64,000 nt of DNA from Cricetomys ansorgei (GCA_026225945.1 JAMJFZ010001264.1:3066501-3130500); one strand, 5' to 3'. Shown: positions 44,046-55,629, counted from the stretch's first letter. The notes: generated by a model not told the origin, from the letters alone. Numbers and translations: made by a program.

Positions 44046-47000
44046 GGGGGAGTCTTTCTCTCTGTATCTCTCAATCAGTAACTGAATTCCTATGAGCCAA
44101 CTGTAAAGAATGTTGTGAGGTATTAGGTTTTAGTTAGTAGTGGTATTTTCTCTTTCTCAATGGCTTCCATTGACCTGCCTACAACATTGGTCATTTCCAT
44201 GCCTTGACCACAGTTCCTAGAATGGTCTTCCACTTTGTCTAGCTAACGGCGACCCCCAGACGTCACCCTTCTCCACAGTGGCAACTCCCTATACTTATTG
44301 TGTGTCTCTTCCTGTCTGTCAGGCACTGGTACAAAGGCTTCAGTCTTACTCACTGTATAATATTCCTGTAAGGTGGGTGCCCTAGAATTCTTCATTTTCC
44401 AGACAAGTAAACTGAGGCACAGAAGTTAAGTCACTTACTCAATACTGTATATATGGTGAGCTGTGAGCTAAGATTTGAACCACAACAATCTGGTCACATT
44501 GCATGTATTTCAATCACACACTGTACTGGCTTCCCCAATGAAACCTTCTCCGACTGCCATAGCCAGGCTCCCTGCTACAGTCTGAATCTGAAATGTCCAT
44601 TAAAATCTCATGTGTTAAATGCTTGGTCACCAGCTAGAGTACTTAGGAGAAAGCCAAAACTTTAAAGTTATAGGCTTAGTGGGAAGTCTTTACGCATCAG
44701 GGATATGCTCTTGAAGAAGACTGTGGGATCCCCACTCTCCTTTGCTTACTGGCCATAACGTGGTCAGCCTTAATCCTGTGTGTACTTCTCCTGTGCTGTT
44801 ATAGCTCATCAAAGGCCCAACACAATAGGGTCAAGAAAATATGGAGTGGGCCTCCAAAGCTGTGTGCTAACATGACCCTTTCTGCTTATATATTTATTCA
44901 TTTAAATATTTTAAGATAGGATCTTGAATTGTGATCCTCCTTGGCCTCCTGAATGTTGAAACTATCAGTATTTACCACCATGCCTAGCAACTTTTTCTCT
45001 TCATAAGTTGATTATCTAAGTACTTTGTTATAGAGACAGAAAGCTGATGAATATATGGGATTATGGAATCCTCTCTCTTTTTTAAATTTTAGACATGTTC
45101 TTGCTGTGTAGAACTAGCTGACTCCAAACTCATTCTTCAGCCCAGGCTGGCTTCAAACTCTTTGAAAAAAAAAAATTTAACTGATCTATTGTTGTGGGAG
45201 GTATACACACCACAGCACATCTATGAATGTCAGAGGATACCTTTATGAGATCAGTTCTTTCTTTCCACCGTAACTTGGGTAGCAGAGATCTGGCTAAGAT
45301 CACAGGGCTTGTTCTGCAAGCACCTGTAATGACTGAGCCATCTCCCTGGCCCTGGCTTCAGACTCTCACTCCTGCCGTGCAGTCCTGGGATGAACAGGAA
45401 TGTAGTACAACCCCCAGTTCATAATCATGTCTCTATCATTTCATTGGTCTAATCCCTTCTTATAACTGTCCACTTGTACTTCTGCCTTCCTCACAATACC
45501 GAGAACTAGCTGAGGGCAGAAATGGAATTAGACACCTACAGTGTCTAGTGCAGTGCATGGCATATCATCAAGTTTGTTCAGGTCTTAGTTAACAGATGAA
45601 TTTGTAAGTAGGTGAATAGATATGATGGGACCATACCATATGCAAATGAGTCTCTAGCCCCTAGCTAGCCGAGATAAGAAATGACCAGAGAGCCACCCAC
45701 CTGGAGCCTTTTTTCGCTTGAGAAGGATCAAGGATACCAGGATAATAACAATGGCTGCTACAGCGATCCCAGTGACAGTGGCCGCAATTGTCAGTACTGG
45801 CAAAGATCTGCTGGGTTTGGGCCCTGGAGAAGACAGATATGATGACAGCTGATAAGTACTCTGTGTATTCACCCCTTCTTCAATACTATGCCTACTGTTT
45901 GTCGCCTAGAGTTGTTATATCTGGGTCACTGATAGGTGTGAAACATCACCCTGAATCTTCATCTGCATAGGGTTTCTGTGGACCCACTTGTGCCTCCCCA
46001 GTTAGTTTCCACCAAACTAATGAAAGCACACTGGTGAAGAAGTAGTAACAGAAGAGACTGCCCTCAGAGGGCAGTGAGGAGGATAGATCTGAACCCCAGA
46101 GCTGGTGGTACCACCACTGTCTAGAACATGCCAGGTCTTCAAGAGTGAATAGTCATTATATGAGATAGAAGAAGTTAAACTTCATAAATGTCCAGGAGCT
46201 TAGAGAACCTGTGTACCAATGACAGGACTTGGTCTCACTGCTGCCCCATCGCCTACAAGTGAATAGTTCTGGGCTGAGGCTACTTGTTACCACTTGGTAA
46301 GGCTTTCACAGATCTCCTCTTTGCCTCAAAGTCCAGTTTTACTGCTGTGGCCTTCCTAGATCTGCGTGCGGGGCTGTAGAACTTTAGCTCTGGTCTATCT
46401 CCTCTTTTCCCTCTCCAACAGAGACAGAGTCCCCATACCTTGGACAGTGATGACCACAGACTTCGACTTGTGCTCTGTTTTTCCTATATATCCTGAGCAC
46501 CAGTAATTACCACTGTGACTGAGGTTTGCATTTGAGATGGAGAAGTTGCCACTCTGATGAAGGAATTTCACAGATTTTCCATTCTGGAAGAATTTGACCT
46601 TGGTCATGACCCTCCAGCCATGGCACCTTAATATGATGGTTTCCCCTTTCTCAAACACCAGTCGAGGGGTCTGGAGCACCAGCCAGTCTGAAAGACACAA
46701 AAGAACCACAGGACTCAGAGGTCCTTGGCTCTGCTCTGAGACTCAGGTCACCCTTCCTGGTGGGACATAATATGCTAAGGGGAGAATGTTAAGTTTGACA
46801 TCAGACCATCTTGATCTCTGATTCTGCCTACACTCATGTATAAGCCCTTCGATCTTCGGCAAGTATTTTAACTCTTCTGGGCCTCTGTGTTCTCATCTAT
46901 GAAGATGGACATGATCAGATTTTGCAGCTACAATAGTTCTTGGTGTACAACAGGTATCCAAGATATATTTATATTCTCCTTCCTCTCCTGAGAGAAGGCA

Positions 47001-50000
47001 GCAGCCACCCAGTCCTGTCAGGAAGAATACAAGAAATGGAGATGTAATCCATTCCAGGGAGGAAAGAGGAAGGAATCCAGTCTGACTGAGGAGACAGCTG
47101 TGAAGAAGATACACCGAGTCTCCGGTTTAGGGGATAGCAGAACATCCTGAACCTCCAAAAATATCGGTTTCCTTGATGAACAGTAATAAATGTGGAACTA
47201 CAGTCCAGCAAGGTCAGAGACAAATCATTAGCTTGCTATGTCCATACTTTTGAGGACAAACTGAGATCAGGTGATAGGAGGGAACTAAGAGTAATAGTAG
47301 TCTTGGTTGCAGTCACCTAGTGGCTTTTCTGTAGGGAAAACCTACAGACCTGTCGGAGCATTGTGGAATCATTGATCTGCTCGGTGAAGATTGAAAAACC
47401 CAATCGCTGCTTCAGATACTGCAAATATGGAGCTGGCTGAGGAGGCATGGCTCTTCACCTCAAGCACCCATAGCTGGTGGAAGAAAATGAAAGCCAAGGA
47501 CGCCCAGGACTGAGAGGGCAAGATATCAGGAAACTGCCTGTGTTCCCCAGAACTTCCCAAGAGAGGCAGTAGTGCCCTTAGATGAGCACATGAGAAAGAT
47601 GAACTCAAGGTAAGTTAATCAATTAATTATATTTATATAGATGGTCCTTTCCAGGGCTTGGATTCAGTTGTGGGCTTTCAGCGTTTTTCTGGGTTTTCTG
47701 TTTTCACGAAACAGAAGGGTTTCTATGAAATAGGGACTTCCTTCTTCTCTTACATTCAGCTGTCTGCCTTTGCCCTTGAACTTCTCTTGCTCAATCAGAA
47801 CTACCGCAAAAACAAACTATTCACACATGGTAAGGAATTTCTCAGGAATTCGCATGCCCTCCACACGCACACTAAGCACAAGGGTGCTTAAGAAAGGAAG
47901 TGAGCAAAATCCCTTCAAGCAACTCACAGTGATGCTTCCCAGAAATCAGGCCACTCCTCTTCCTGCAAACCTTGCAGTAAGCAGATCCACTCCACTCACC
48001 CCACCCTCAACTTCCTGGTATCCCAGCTCCTCTGTGGGTCTGTCTCTACTAACCAGAAATCACTCCCAGTTGCACAGGGTCGCTGAGGCTGGTCTGCTCC
48101 GTTCGGCACTGGTATTCTCCACTGTCACTGACTTTGGCGCTAAACGTGTAGCTGGGCCGGACCTGACTCCTGATGGAGCTCCCATTGTGGAACCACTGGG
48201 TAGAATAGCTCCCAGGGTTGGGGGTCCCTTCGCACTTCAGTGTCACGATGTCTTCCTTGAGCACCTGGGTCCACGGGGGCTCAAGTGTCACCACAGCCTT
48301 CGGAAGATCTGCTGAGTTTTGGAGAGAAAGGGTAGCATAAGGCAAGGGAGCCCCAAGAGCCTAAACAGTTTCTGAGTCTCAGAAAGAAAGAGTACTGGCA
48401 TTCCAACTGAGGGCGCCAAGGGTGGGGCCAGGCCCAGAAAGCTTCCAGGAAATTTTTTTACTCATTCCATCCCATGAGCCCCAGGGGAAATCACAAGAAA
48501 TAAAACTGATCTTCAGTAGGGTAGAACAAGACAGAAGGCGGTAGGGGGCAAAGAAGACACCTCAGAAATACATATCTCTCACCAAGATATATTTAAGTTT
48601 TTCTTTGCCCTCCCTCCCCGCTGTCACTTGTCTCCCCTACATGCAGATGGCTCTCTGTGTCAGGGGAACAAGACTTGGAGCCTGGAGACCATGCAAAGTA
48701 GAGAATTTGTCAACACATGGGGCAGTCTAGGCAGATAGTGTGATCTTGTATGTGCTTGAATCTTACTTAGAGAGAGCTTTGGGTTTCCCTTTTCCTTCTT
48801 CCTTTCCTTCCTTCTCTCTCTCTTCCTTCCTTCCTTCCTTCCTTCCTTCCTTCCTTCCTTCCTTCCTTCCTTTCTTTCTTTCTTTCTTCCATAGGTTTTC
48901 TGTAACAGGGTTTCTCATTGTAGTCCTGGCTGTCCTGGAACTTGTCCTATAGACCAGGATGGCCTTGAACTCAAAGATCCACCTGCCTCTGCCTCCAAGT
49001 GCTGGAATTAAAGGTAAGGGCCTCCAAGCCCAGCTGTTTTTGGTTTTGGTTTTAGTTTGTTTTTATCTAATAGGGTTTTGAAAAATCTTTGATACATAAT
49101 AACTGTTCTTATTTACATTACAGTATGGTACTTCAGTATATGTACACGTGTAGTGGTCAGAGTGATTTGCATGTCTGTCCCCTCACACATCATCTGTTTG
49201 CACTGAGAACATTCAAATCCTCTATACTAGCTACTGTGAACTATACAATTAATTGTCAACTATAATTACCCTTCTTCCTGCAGCACATTGCAACTTTTCT
49301 CATATCTAACTCGATGCCTGTATTCATTAACTGCTTTGTTCTACCTTTCCCAGGCTCTGGTTATTTACTCTCTGCTTCTTTGAGATCAGCTTTTTAGAAG
49401 CTCTTATTACAGAGTGGAAGGTAGTTGAGAACAAGGACAGAATTCTCATTGTTTGTGATAACTGACCACATGGCCATGGCTTCTGACCATCTGCCTTCCC
49501 AGACAGGGGAAAGGAGGAGAAAGGCAGGGCATCTTCCAGGAACAATGACCCTTTCCTGGTCCTAACCTGATCCTGAGCTTGGTTACTGGTACACATCAGA
49601 GCACTTCCAGACAGATCACTGGGGGAAGAGGGAGGAGACACATAGGAGAGAGAGAAGATATGAAAAGAGGACTTACCATGTGTCCCAGCAACAAAATCTG
49701 TAAGAAAGGAAGCAAACATCAACCAGGGCCTAGACTTCCCCACTGACATCCCACCCAGACCCAGAGCCCCCTTCATCCCTCCAGCCCAACCCTCATGGCA
49801 TGGCCATCGCCTGGGACTGCCTGGATGAAGTACACTTTCAGAAATACTTAAGCTTCTTCCCAGTAATATCTGTATTGTCCACTTTCATTTAGCTGAGCAC
49901 TTTTTTGATTGTTGTCCCTGTTGAAGTTTACATGTGATTTCTGTTTCAGTACATCATATTTCGTCAAAGTCCATCCTGAGAGCAGGGTTTTTTCTTTTGT

Positions 50001-50112
50001 GGGGAGGGACCACAGACCACACAGGTAACTCATAATCATTATTGAAAAGTAGAAATTTCGCGTGACAAAATATCATCACCTTGGCATACGTGTCCTTAGA
50101 ATTTCCCCACGA

Positions 50113-50158
<46 letters not shown>

Positions 50159-53100
50159 TGTTTACATACAAACAGCAGATGGAGCCATACTGGAGTAGTG
50201 TTCTCCAGTTTGATTTTTGAGTAAGAAATACAAGATCTAGTAGCTTAATTGGTTCTGTGTTGTCATTTTTAACACTCGTGCCCTATCCTACAATTTGATT
50301 TTCTGTGATTTATTTCACATCCCTATTGATGAACATATAAGTCTTCCATGTTTGCTGTTAGGCAAATTTGGGGGAGGAAGAGAGTACAGAAGGGCACCAT
50401 GGGGCCGGAGAAGTGGCTTAGCATTTCAAAGCACAGGCTGCTCTTTCAGAGGCCCTGGGTTTGATTCCCAGCTTCCATGTGGTGGCTCACAACTATTTCT
50501 AATTCCAGTTCCAGGGGATCTGACATCCTCTTCTGGACTCCCTGGGTCCCAGGTACACACATGGCACATAAACATATGTGCAGGCAAAACATTCATTCAC
50601 AAAATATTAAAATTAATTTTTTTTACAGAAAGGACACTAGATCTGTGGCTTCCTGTGGGGACAAATGGAATAGCACACGGTGAGGGAAAGGGCTGCTGAA
50701 ATAGAAGCCAAGCACGGGACAGGAATGCTGAATGGAAGGGTGGAGACATGGCGCCACTGCTGGGTATGATAGTAAAGCAGGTCCTGACTAGAACCCCATG
50801 AGTGTGCTGTGCATATGTGCATCGATGTACCTGTCCATGGTGGGAGTTTCCACCTGAGCTGAAAAAGTCAAGAGCCTTCCAAGTCTGAGCACTTTCAAGG
50901 ATAAAAGTGTGAAAGCAAGTGCAGAGCAGGGGATGCTGCAGGGAAGAGTGTAGTTCTGGCAGTTTAGAAATCTGTATCCTAAGCCTCACGTCACCACATC
51001 TCAGTGTGTACACCTCAACCAATCACTCTATCCCTTTGGAATCCCTGAAACTGCATCAGCTGTCTCCTGCCCTGCTGTTCATCCAGAGTGCACATTAAAG
51101 GAAAAGATACAAGTCCCTGATCCCCCACTGAAGCCAACAGTCTGATGGTAACAGTAAATACGTGTGCAAAGTAATCTTAAAGAGACTTTTGGTTTTGACA
51201 CAGATCTCACCATGTAGCCCTGACTGGCCCAGAACCTGCTATGTAGACCAGGCTGGCCTTGTACTCACAGAGATCTACCCAGCTCTGCATCCCCAGTGCT
51301 GTGCCACAACATAGAAAAGAGATATTCTTATAAAAGAGACATTCTCAGTAACATTGGAAGAGTATGGACAAACGCTCCTTCAGAGGAGGAAGAGATTCCA
51401 GGGCTTTGTATTCGGCTGGATTTAGTCTAGGAGGGAAAGTGAGAAAAAAGTGGTGTTCATCATGCAGCTTCAAGAATTCTACAGTTATGACGGACAGAAA
51501 AGGGCAATTCCCTAAGAAAGACGGATACTTGTCAACTCTCTCAGAAACCTGCTGCTTTGTTCTGTTAAAAACACCCTCAATAATAAGGAGTAGAGCTGAA
51601 CATGGAGGTGGGTGCCATGTTTTGGAGGGCTGTCAATGCCAAGTGAAATGGCAGCAGTAAGAACGAACACACATGGAATTCACATGTTGACTTTACCACT
51701 GTGGTGATTAGTTTCCATTCTCAACTCCATTAGATTTGGAATCACCACGGAACTATCTTTCAGTGTATCTAAGAGAGTCTCTCTGGAAAAGTTTAACTAA
51801 AGTGGTAAGACCCACCTGGAATATGGGTGTCATCATTCAATGGGCCGGGGTGCCAGGCTGAATAAACAGAGGAAAAGGAGGAAGCTAACTGAGTGCCAGC
51901 ATCCATCTCTCGTGTTCCTGACTGTGGATATGAGGTGGCCATCCAAGGCTCCTGTCCCCATGCTTTTCCCTACCACAATGCCCTTGAATTGTTTGCTGAA
52001 ATAAACTCTTCCTTAAGTTGCTTTTTCCTGCTGTTTTGTCAAAGTAATGAGAAAGGTAATTAATACAACTGATATACAATGACCTTGCAGAAGTAACTTT
52101 ACTTTTCTCTGCTTTGGTTCCCTTGCTTATAAATGAAGATGAGGACAGCAACACCCATGCCATAAATTGTTGGATCTAAATTGAGGATTAAGTGGTAATC
52201 CAGATAAGGTATCTGTGTGGTACCAAACGTGCCATGTGGGTACCTTTTAATGCTGTTTGGTTCTGTAAACAATAAATTCACATTGGAGCTGAAAGTGCTG
52301 TGTCAGACTAATCAGGACAGAAGAAGTACCAGCAATTAGTAAGAAAAAGATGGTTAACAATGATCTAGAATGCATGTTAGTAGCCTGTGAAACAGCTGGC
52401 TTCCTCATTCCTCAACTTACTCATCTATCGTGAATCTTCTTTCATACAGCTCAGCCACACAGGCCCATGTTATACTTCAAGGCCTTGTGCTCGTCACTCC
52501 AAACTACATCAGCTTCAAACCCTAAAGTCAATGTTCAAGGCTTCAATCAGAACAACATTACATGTTCCAGTCATAACGGTCCTCCTTTTTCTCTTCCATT
52601 TGCTCAAGTACAGCTTCTATAATCATTACTTTTATCTCACCACTGTCTACCTGTAAGTCCACATTTGCCTACACACACACACACACACACACACATACAT
52701 ACACACACACATACACACAAACATACATACATACACACACATATACACATACACACATACATACACACATACACACATACATACATACACACACACATAT
52801 ACACATATACACACATACATACATACATACACACACATACACACACATACACACACATACATACACACATACATACACACACACGCACATACGTAAATAT
52901 ACACACACACATACATACACACACATACACACATACATACATACATACACACACATATACACATACACACATACATACACACATACACACATACATACAT
53001 ACACACACACACACATACACACACATATACACATATACACACATACATACATACATACACACACATACACACATACACACACATACATACACACATACAT

Positions 53101-55629
53101 ACACACACACGCACATACGTAAATATACACACACACATACATACACACACATACACACATACATACATACATACACACACATATACACATACACACACAT
53201 ATACACATACACATATACATGCACACACACACACACACACACACACAGCTTAGATTCCATGACTCATCACTCTAATCACTTCATTGCAAATCTCTTTATC
53301 TTTTTTGTTGATGCTGTTGTTGTTGAGACAAGGTTTCATGTAACCGAGGCTGGCTTCAAATTTGTCATATAGTCCATGTTGGCCTTGAGCTCCAGTTCTT
53401 CCTGCTTCTACTTCCCATGGGTGGATCCCCTTAACTTATTTACCCTTTTTGACTTCATCAGATGCACCTATATCCCCCATGACTTTGCTTGAGCATCTGC
53501 ATTGACAATAGGAAGTAAAGAAGATACACATGTGAGAGAAATTTAAGAGGCAAGACAGGGAAAAATTGGCATTTAATGAGAAATGAGGTTGATGACAGAG
53601 GGTGACCTGGGAAAAGGTGGCTTTGCTTATGCAAAGATTAGAAAGATAAGGCAATTATGCTAAGTTGAATTTTGAACGTAATTTTGTTTCTGAGCTGACA
53701 AATCTATTTATAGATGTCTAATCAACAGGCCGGGAAATTAAAGTTAACAGAAGAAGGAAGGACAAATGAGTTTGGGAGCTAGTGACATAGAAGTAATAGC
53801 TAAAAAACCCTGAGTATGTGGGATTGGCAAGGAGGTTAGTACAGTGTGTGAAAAAGAGGGAAAAAACAGAGATGAGGAAAGGAAAAGCCATCAGTTAAGC
53901 ATTCATTCTACACACAACAGGCAGTAACGAAAACTATGTTCATGCCCAATGTACTCACTGTAAGGAAGACAAATATCTTGAACTCTGGGTCAGGAAAGCT
54001 ACGTTTTGTCTTTTTGGGCACTGATATGACCCCAAATCCAGAACACTGTCTGGCACAAAGAACTTTTAAGAATCAGCAAAAGCACAGGTGGTAAAAAGCC
54101 AAGCGTAGGGTCCACACTGCCTGGCTGAGAAGGATCTACTCTAGGTGAAATGGGAATGTGATGAGCAGGACAGTACTGGAGCTCTATCAGGAGACAGTGG
54201 CCAGCACTGGGGGCACTTAGAAAGCATTATGCCTCCCCGTGGCTGTACTGGAAGATTCCACAGCTTCATAGAACAGAAGTCAGGAGCAACCGAGTTGTAG
54301 TCAGAGGGTGTTATACAATTGAATCAAGTGGTGAAGTCCGAAGTGTGGAAGCTCAGAAAAGAAGAGGGAAAACTGGAGATTTAGCAAAAGAAAATACAAT
54401 TCTTGGGAGTCTTCCCTAGGTTTTTGGTAGCTCTACAAATGGAAAGGCACAAATAGAAAGGTAATTGCCTCTCTAGGACTGAGCCTTCCCATGGGAAAAC
54501 TGAGCTATACAATGCCACTTTAATATCTACTCATAAGAAAATAGACTCTCTTCTCTACCTCCCTCCCTGATAGCCACATACCATCTAGCATTGACAACTG
54601 AGGTCCCTCAGGGCTGCCCAGATTTCACTATGAGTCATAGCATGAAACTTGGGGGCAGAGGTGTGGGGTGGCTGTGTGCTTTCTTCTGAGATGTATGTGT
54701 AGAAGTCCCAGGAATTGAGCTTAGAAGACAGTTCTACGGTAGGGCTCCCTTACTGGGCTTCACCCAGACTCTTTGAATAACCCATCACCATCAAGTTCTG
54801 CCTTCTGTCCCACAGTTGAAACCAGGACCAGAAAATCTTCCTCCATCTCAGTCTAAGACCCTCACCCTGACTTTTTTACTAAGCAGAGCTAAGACCAAAT
54901 CCCATGGTCTATGCAGTGAAGGAGGCATGAGAGATTTCTCTAGTCCTACAACGGACAACTCCAGCCTTGCCCTGGTTGGTGATACTCTAAACAAAGTTCC
55001 CAGGACAACCCAGATCTTCCTATGCTTCTCCTTATATATATATAAGGTGTGTCTGTTGGGGGGAAGGGGTCTTCTGCTGCATAGAGTGGTTTCATGGGTG
55101 CAAGGAATAGCCACTGCCATTATTCAAATGAATCTTAGAGCTTCCACCCAACCCTGTCTAAAGAAGTACTAGATATTTTGCATAAGATTTGATCCACAAG
55201 AGTCACAAAATCAAAGGGAAACTGGCCGCTTAATTTATCACACAAGTCTAGAAGGCCAGATTTCCCTCAGAGAAGGTCCTGATGGGGAGGGCAGTAGTGT
55301 ATCAGGGTCCTGGGTACCGAGTGACAGGAAAACAACTAACGAAAACTCCTGCCAGCTTTGATTTTTCAAAGGCCAGCCAGGTTGTCACAGTCTAGTTATT
55401 AGCCTACTACCCACTCCTGATTTTGCTGACATGCTTCTGGTGCCACGTTTATCCCTGCACAGGTCCAATCCCAACCCAGGTGTCATTGCCCCTGCCTCCC
55501 TTCTGGAGGTCCTGACTTACCCAGGACGAGTACAGCTGTCCACAGAAACATATGGCACAGAGTCTGTGAGAGCTTATAGGCAGCCCAGTTGCTCTCCATG
55601 GGGAGAGGTAGGAACGGTGGATAACGCAT
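41056..55629 (-). CDS. FCGR2B: FCGR2B, inhibitory low-affinity IgG Fc receptor IIb (eight coding exons, whole CDS)
   Basis: Spliced minus-strand CDS: 55521-55629, 49677-49697, 48054-48308, 46439-46687, 45701-45823, 43446-43586, 41240-41274 and 41056-41142, 1020 nt, 339 residues. The layout is leader (1-43), Ig domain EC1 (about 44-128), Ig domain EC2 (129-211), membrane exon with hydrophobic core [16 protein letters not shown] (212-252), b1-type cytoplasmic exon (253-299), and the tail with ITIM ITYSLL at Tyr318. N-glycosylation sequons include NGS, NFS and NLS. In the family this receptor binds IgG complexes and recruits SHIP1 to the phosphorylated ITIM, dampening B-cell receptor and activating Fc-receptor signals. 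The ITIM and tail separate it from FCGR3-type genes. Odd points: an EC2 loop two residues short and two donors on the b1 exon. Confidence 0.96.
41240..41274 (-). CDS. FCGR2B: FCGR2B exon 7, short cytoplasmic exon
   Basis: Thirty-five nt, phase 1 to 0, encoding [11 protein letters not shown]. The acceptor is ATCCACAG and the donor GTGAGTGA. Confidence 0.92.
41753..41852. repeat. (GA)n polypurine tract
   Basis: An uninterrupted AG run at 41761-41784 with flanking GAAA/GGGA purines. Confidence 0.9.
42424..42660. mobile_element. URR1-type rodent hAT transposon (non-autonomous)
   Basis: The left end CAGTGGTTCTCAACCTGTGG and right end AAAGTTGAAAACCACTG form imperfect terminal inverted repeats. 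The interior has GATATTTACATTACTGTTCATAACAGTAGCAAAATTACA, typical of this family. No transposase is present. Confidence 0.8.
43446..43586 (-). CDS. FCGR2B: FCGR2B exon 6, b1-type cytoplasmic insert
   Basis: With the donor T|GTGAGTTC the exon is 141 nt, 47 codons, phase 1 to 1: [20 protein letters not shown] ... LEPASSSL, then Tyr-Asn across the junction. That length matches the 47-residue insert of mouse FcgammaRIIb1, which alternative splicing removes in b2. A second in-frame donor 21 nt further on (exon 43425-43586) would add seven residues. Confidence 0.88.
43828..44045 (+). repeat. B1 SINE with (AT)n(AG)n tail
   Basis: B1 from CTGGGTGTGATGGTGAACACC to GAGACCCTGCCTTAAG, then A-run, (AT) about 11 units and (AG) about 15 units. 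Confidence 0.9.
44568..44890 (+). mobile_element. MST/MLT-type MaLR LTR
   Basis: ACAGTCTGAATCTGAAATGTCCATTAAAATCTCATGTGTTAAATGC, TTGGTCACCAGC and GGGCCTCCAAAGCTG lie in the order of the ancient MaLR LTR consensus. Confidence 0.65.
44895..45352 (-). repeat. Cluster of B1, B1 and B3 SINEs
   Basis: Decayed B1 at 44910-44990, B1 at 45085-45165 (CCCAGGCTGGCTTCAAACTC) and a B3 ending CTGAGCCATCTCCCTGGCCC at 45352, all minus strand. Confidence 0.65.
45640..45647 (+). promoter_or_regulatory. Octamer motif ATGCAAAT
   Basis: A perfect immunoglobulin octamer (Oct-1/Oct-2 site) about 50 nt past the membrane exon, inside FCGR2B intron 5. A single octamer is weak evidence of function. Confidence 0.25.
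45701..45823 (-). CDS. FCGR2B: FCGR2B exon 5, transmembrane segment
   Basis: The exon is 123 nt, phase 1 to 1: a short stalk [11 protein letters not shown], a long hydrophobic helix, then the basic stop-transfer KRKKAP. The acceptor is TTCTCCAG and the donor GTGGGTGG. Confidence 0.96.
46439..46687 (-). CDS. FCGR2B: FCGR2B exon 4, Ig domain EC2
   Basis: The exon is 249 nt, phase 1 to 1: [17 protein letters not shown] start, Cys in IILRCHGW and GNYWCSGY. Between the Trp after the first Cys and the KFF strand it is two residues shorter than mouse and human FCGR2B as I recall them. The acceptor is GTCTTTCAG and the donor GTATGGGG. Confidence 0.95.
48054..48308 (-). CDS. FCGR2B: FCGR2B exon 3, Ig domain EC1
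   Basis: The exon is 255 nt, phase 1 to 1: [17 protein letters not shown] start, Cys in VTLKCEGT and GEYQCRTE, and end [10 protein letters not shown]. The acceptor is tandem (CTCAGCAG), so a variant with one extra Ala is possible. The donor GTTAGT is weaker than its neighbours. Confidence 0.96.
48797..48893. repeat. (TTCC)n/(TTTC)n microsatellite
   Basis: Pure pyrimidine tetranucleotide repeats in FCGR2B intron 2. Confidence 0.95.
48894..49035 (-). repeat. B1 SINE
   Basis: GTTTTCTGTAACAGGGTTTCTC, GTCCTGGCTGTCCTGGAAC and AAGTGCTGGAATTAAAGG on the minus strand. Confidence 0.85.
49677..49697 (-). CDS. FCGR2B: FCGR2B exon 2, 21-nt mini-exon
   Basis: Exactly 21 nt between acceptor TTCTTACAG and donor GTAAGTCC. 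In phase 1 it reads DFVAGTH and joins DLPKAVV of EC1, completing the signal peptide as in mouse Fcgr2b. Confidence 0.92.
50116..50159. repeat. (GT)n microsatellite
   Basis: About 20 uninterrupted GT units. Confidence 0.97.
50401..50620 (+). repeat. B2 SINE
   Basis: GGGGCCGGAGAAGTGGCTTAGCATTTCAAAGCACAGGCTGCTC, CCAGTTCCAGGGGATCTGACATCCTCTTCTGG and an A-rich end. Confidence 0.9.
51185..51312 (-). repeat. B1 SINE
   Basis: GACACAGATCTCACCATGTAGCCC, then GACCAGGCTGGCCTTGTACTCACAGAGATC. Confidence 0.8.
51697..52068 (+). mobile_element. Rodent MaLR-like LTR
   Basis: TGTGGTGATTAGTTTCCATTCTCAACTCCATTAG at the left; ATAAACTCTTCCTTAAGTTGCTTTTTCC near the right. Same group as the elements at 24.0 and 59.6 kb. 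Confidence 0.55.
52669..53247. repeat. (CA)n/(CATA)n array with ~226-bp higher-order unit
   Basis: Some 580 bp of CA, CATA and TATA units without other sequence. The rare marker ACGCACATACGTAAATATAC occurs twice, at 52883 and 53109, exactly 226 bp apart, with matching flanks on both sides. Long frames in this array are compositional artefacts. Confidence 0.95.
53320..53425 (-). repeat. B1 SINE, diverged
   Basis: TTGAGACAAGGTTTCATGTAACCGAGGCTGGCTTCAAA, then GTTGGCCTTGAGCTCC. Confidence 0.7.
55521..55629 (-). CDS. FCGR2B: FCGR2B exon 1, N terminus and signal peptide
   Basis: 109 nt to donor GTAAGTCA, phase 1. In frame it carries three Met codons (residues 1, 11 and 27), including MESNW and [10 protein letters not shown], the same layout as the mouse gene. 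The outermost ATG (55627-55629) is taken as the start. The third Met gives a shorter, more conventional signal peptide. Confidence 0.88.

Larger units (their letters stand above)
43587..45700. other. FCGR2B intron 5
   Basis: The intron holds a B1, AT/AG microsatellites, a MaLR-type LTR and a cluster of minus-strand SINEs next to the membrane exon. No extra exon was recognised. Confidence 0.75.
45824..49676. other. FCGR2B introns 2-4
   Basis: Intron 4 (45.8-46.4 kb) and intron 3 (46.7-48.0 kb) look unique with no recognisable repeat. Intron 2 (48.3-49.7 kb) has a TTCC tract and a B1. Confidence 0.7.
49698..55520. other. FCGR2B intron 1 (5.8 kb)
   Basis: The intron holds a GT microsatellite, a B2, B1s, a MaLR-like LTR and the CA/CATA array. 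The 53.5-55.4 kb part looks unique. No additional exon was recognised. Confidence 0.75.

Noticed and set aside
52637..53372. Open frames of about 190-235 codons in several frames (Thr-His or Cys-Val-Tyr repeats)
   Set aside because: They are produced by the CA/CATA repeat, which lacks stops in several frames. There is no coding composition and the frames exist on both strands.
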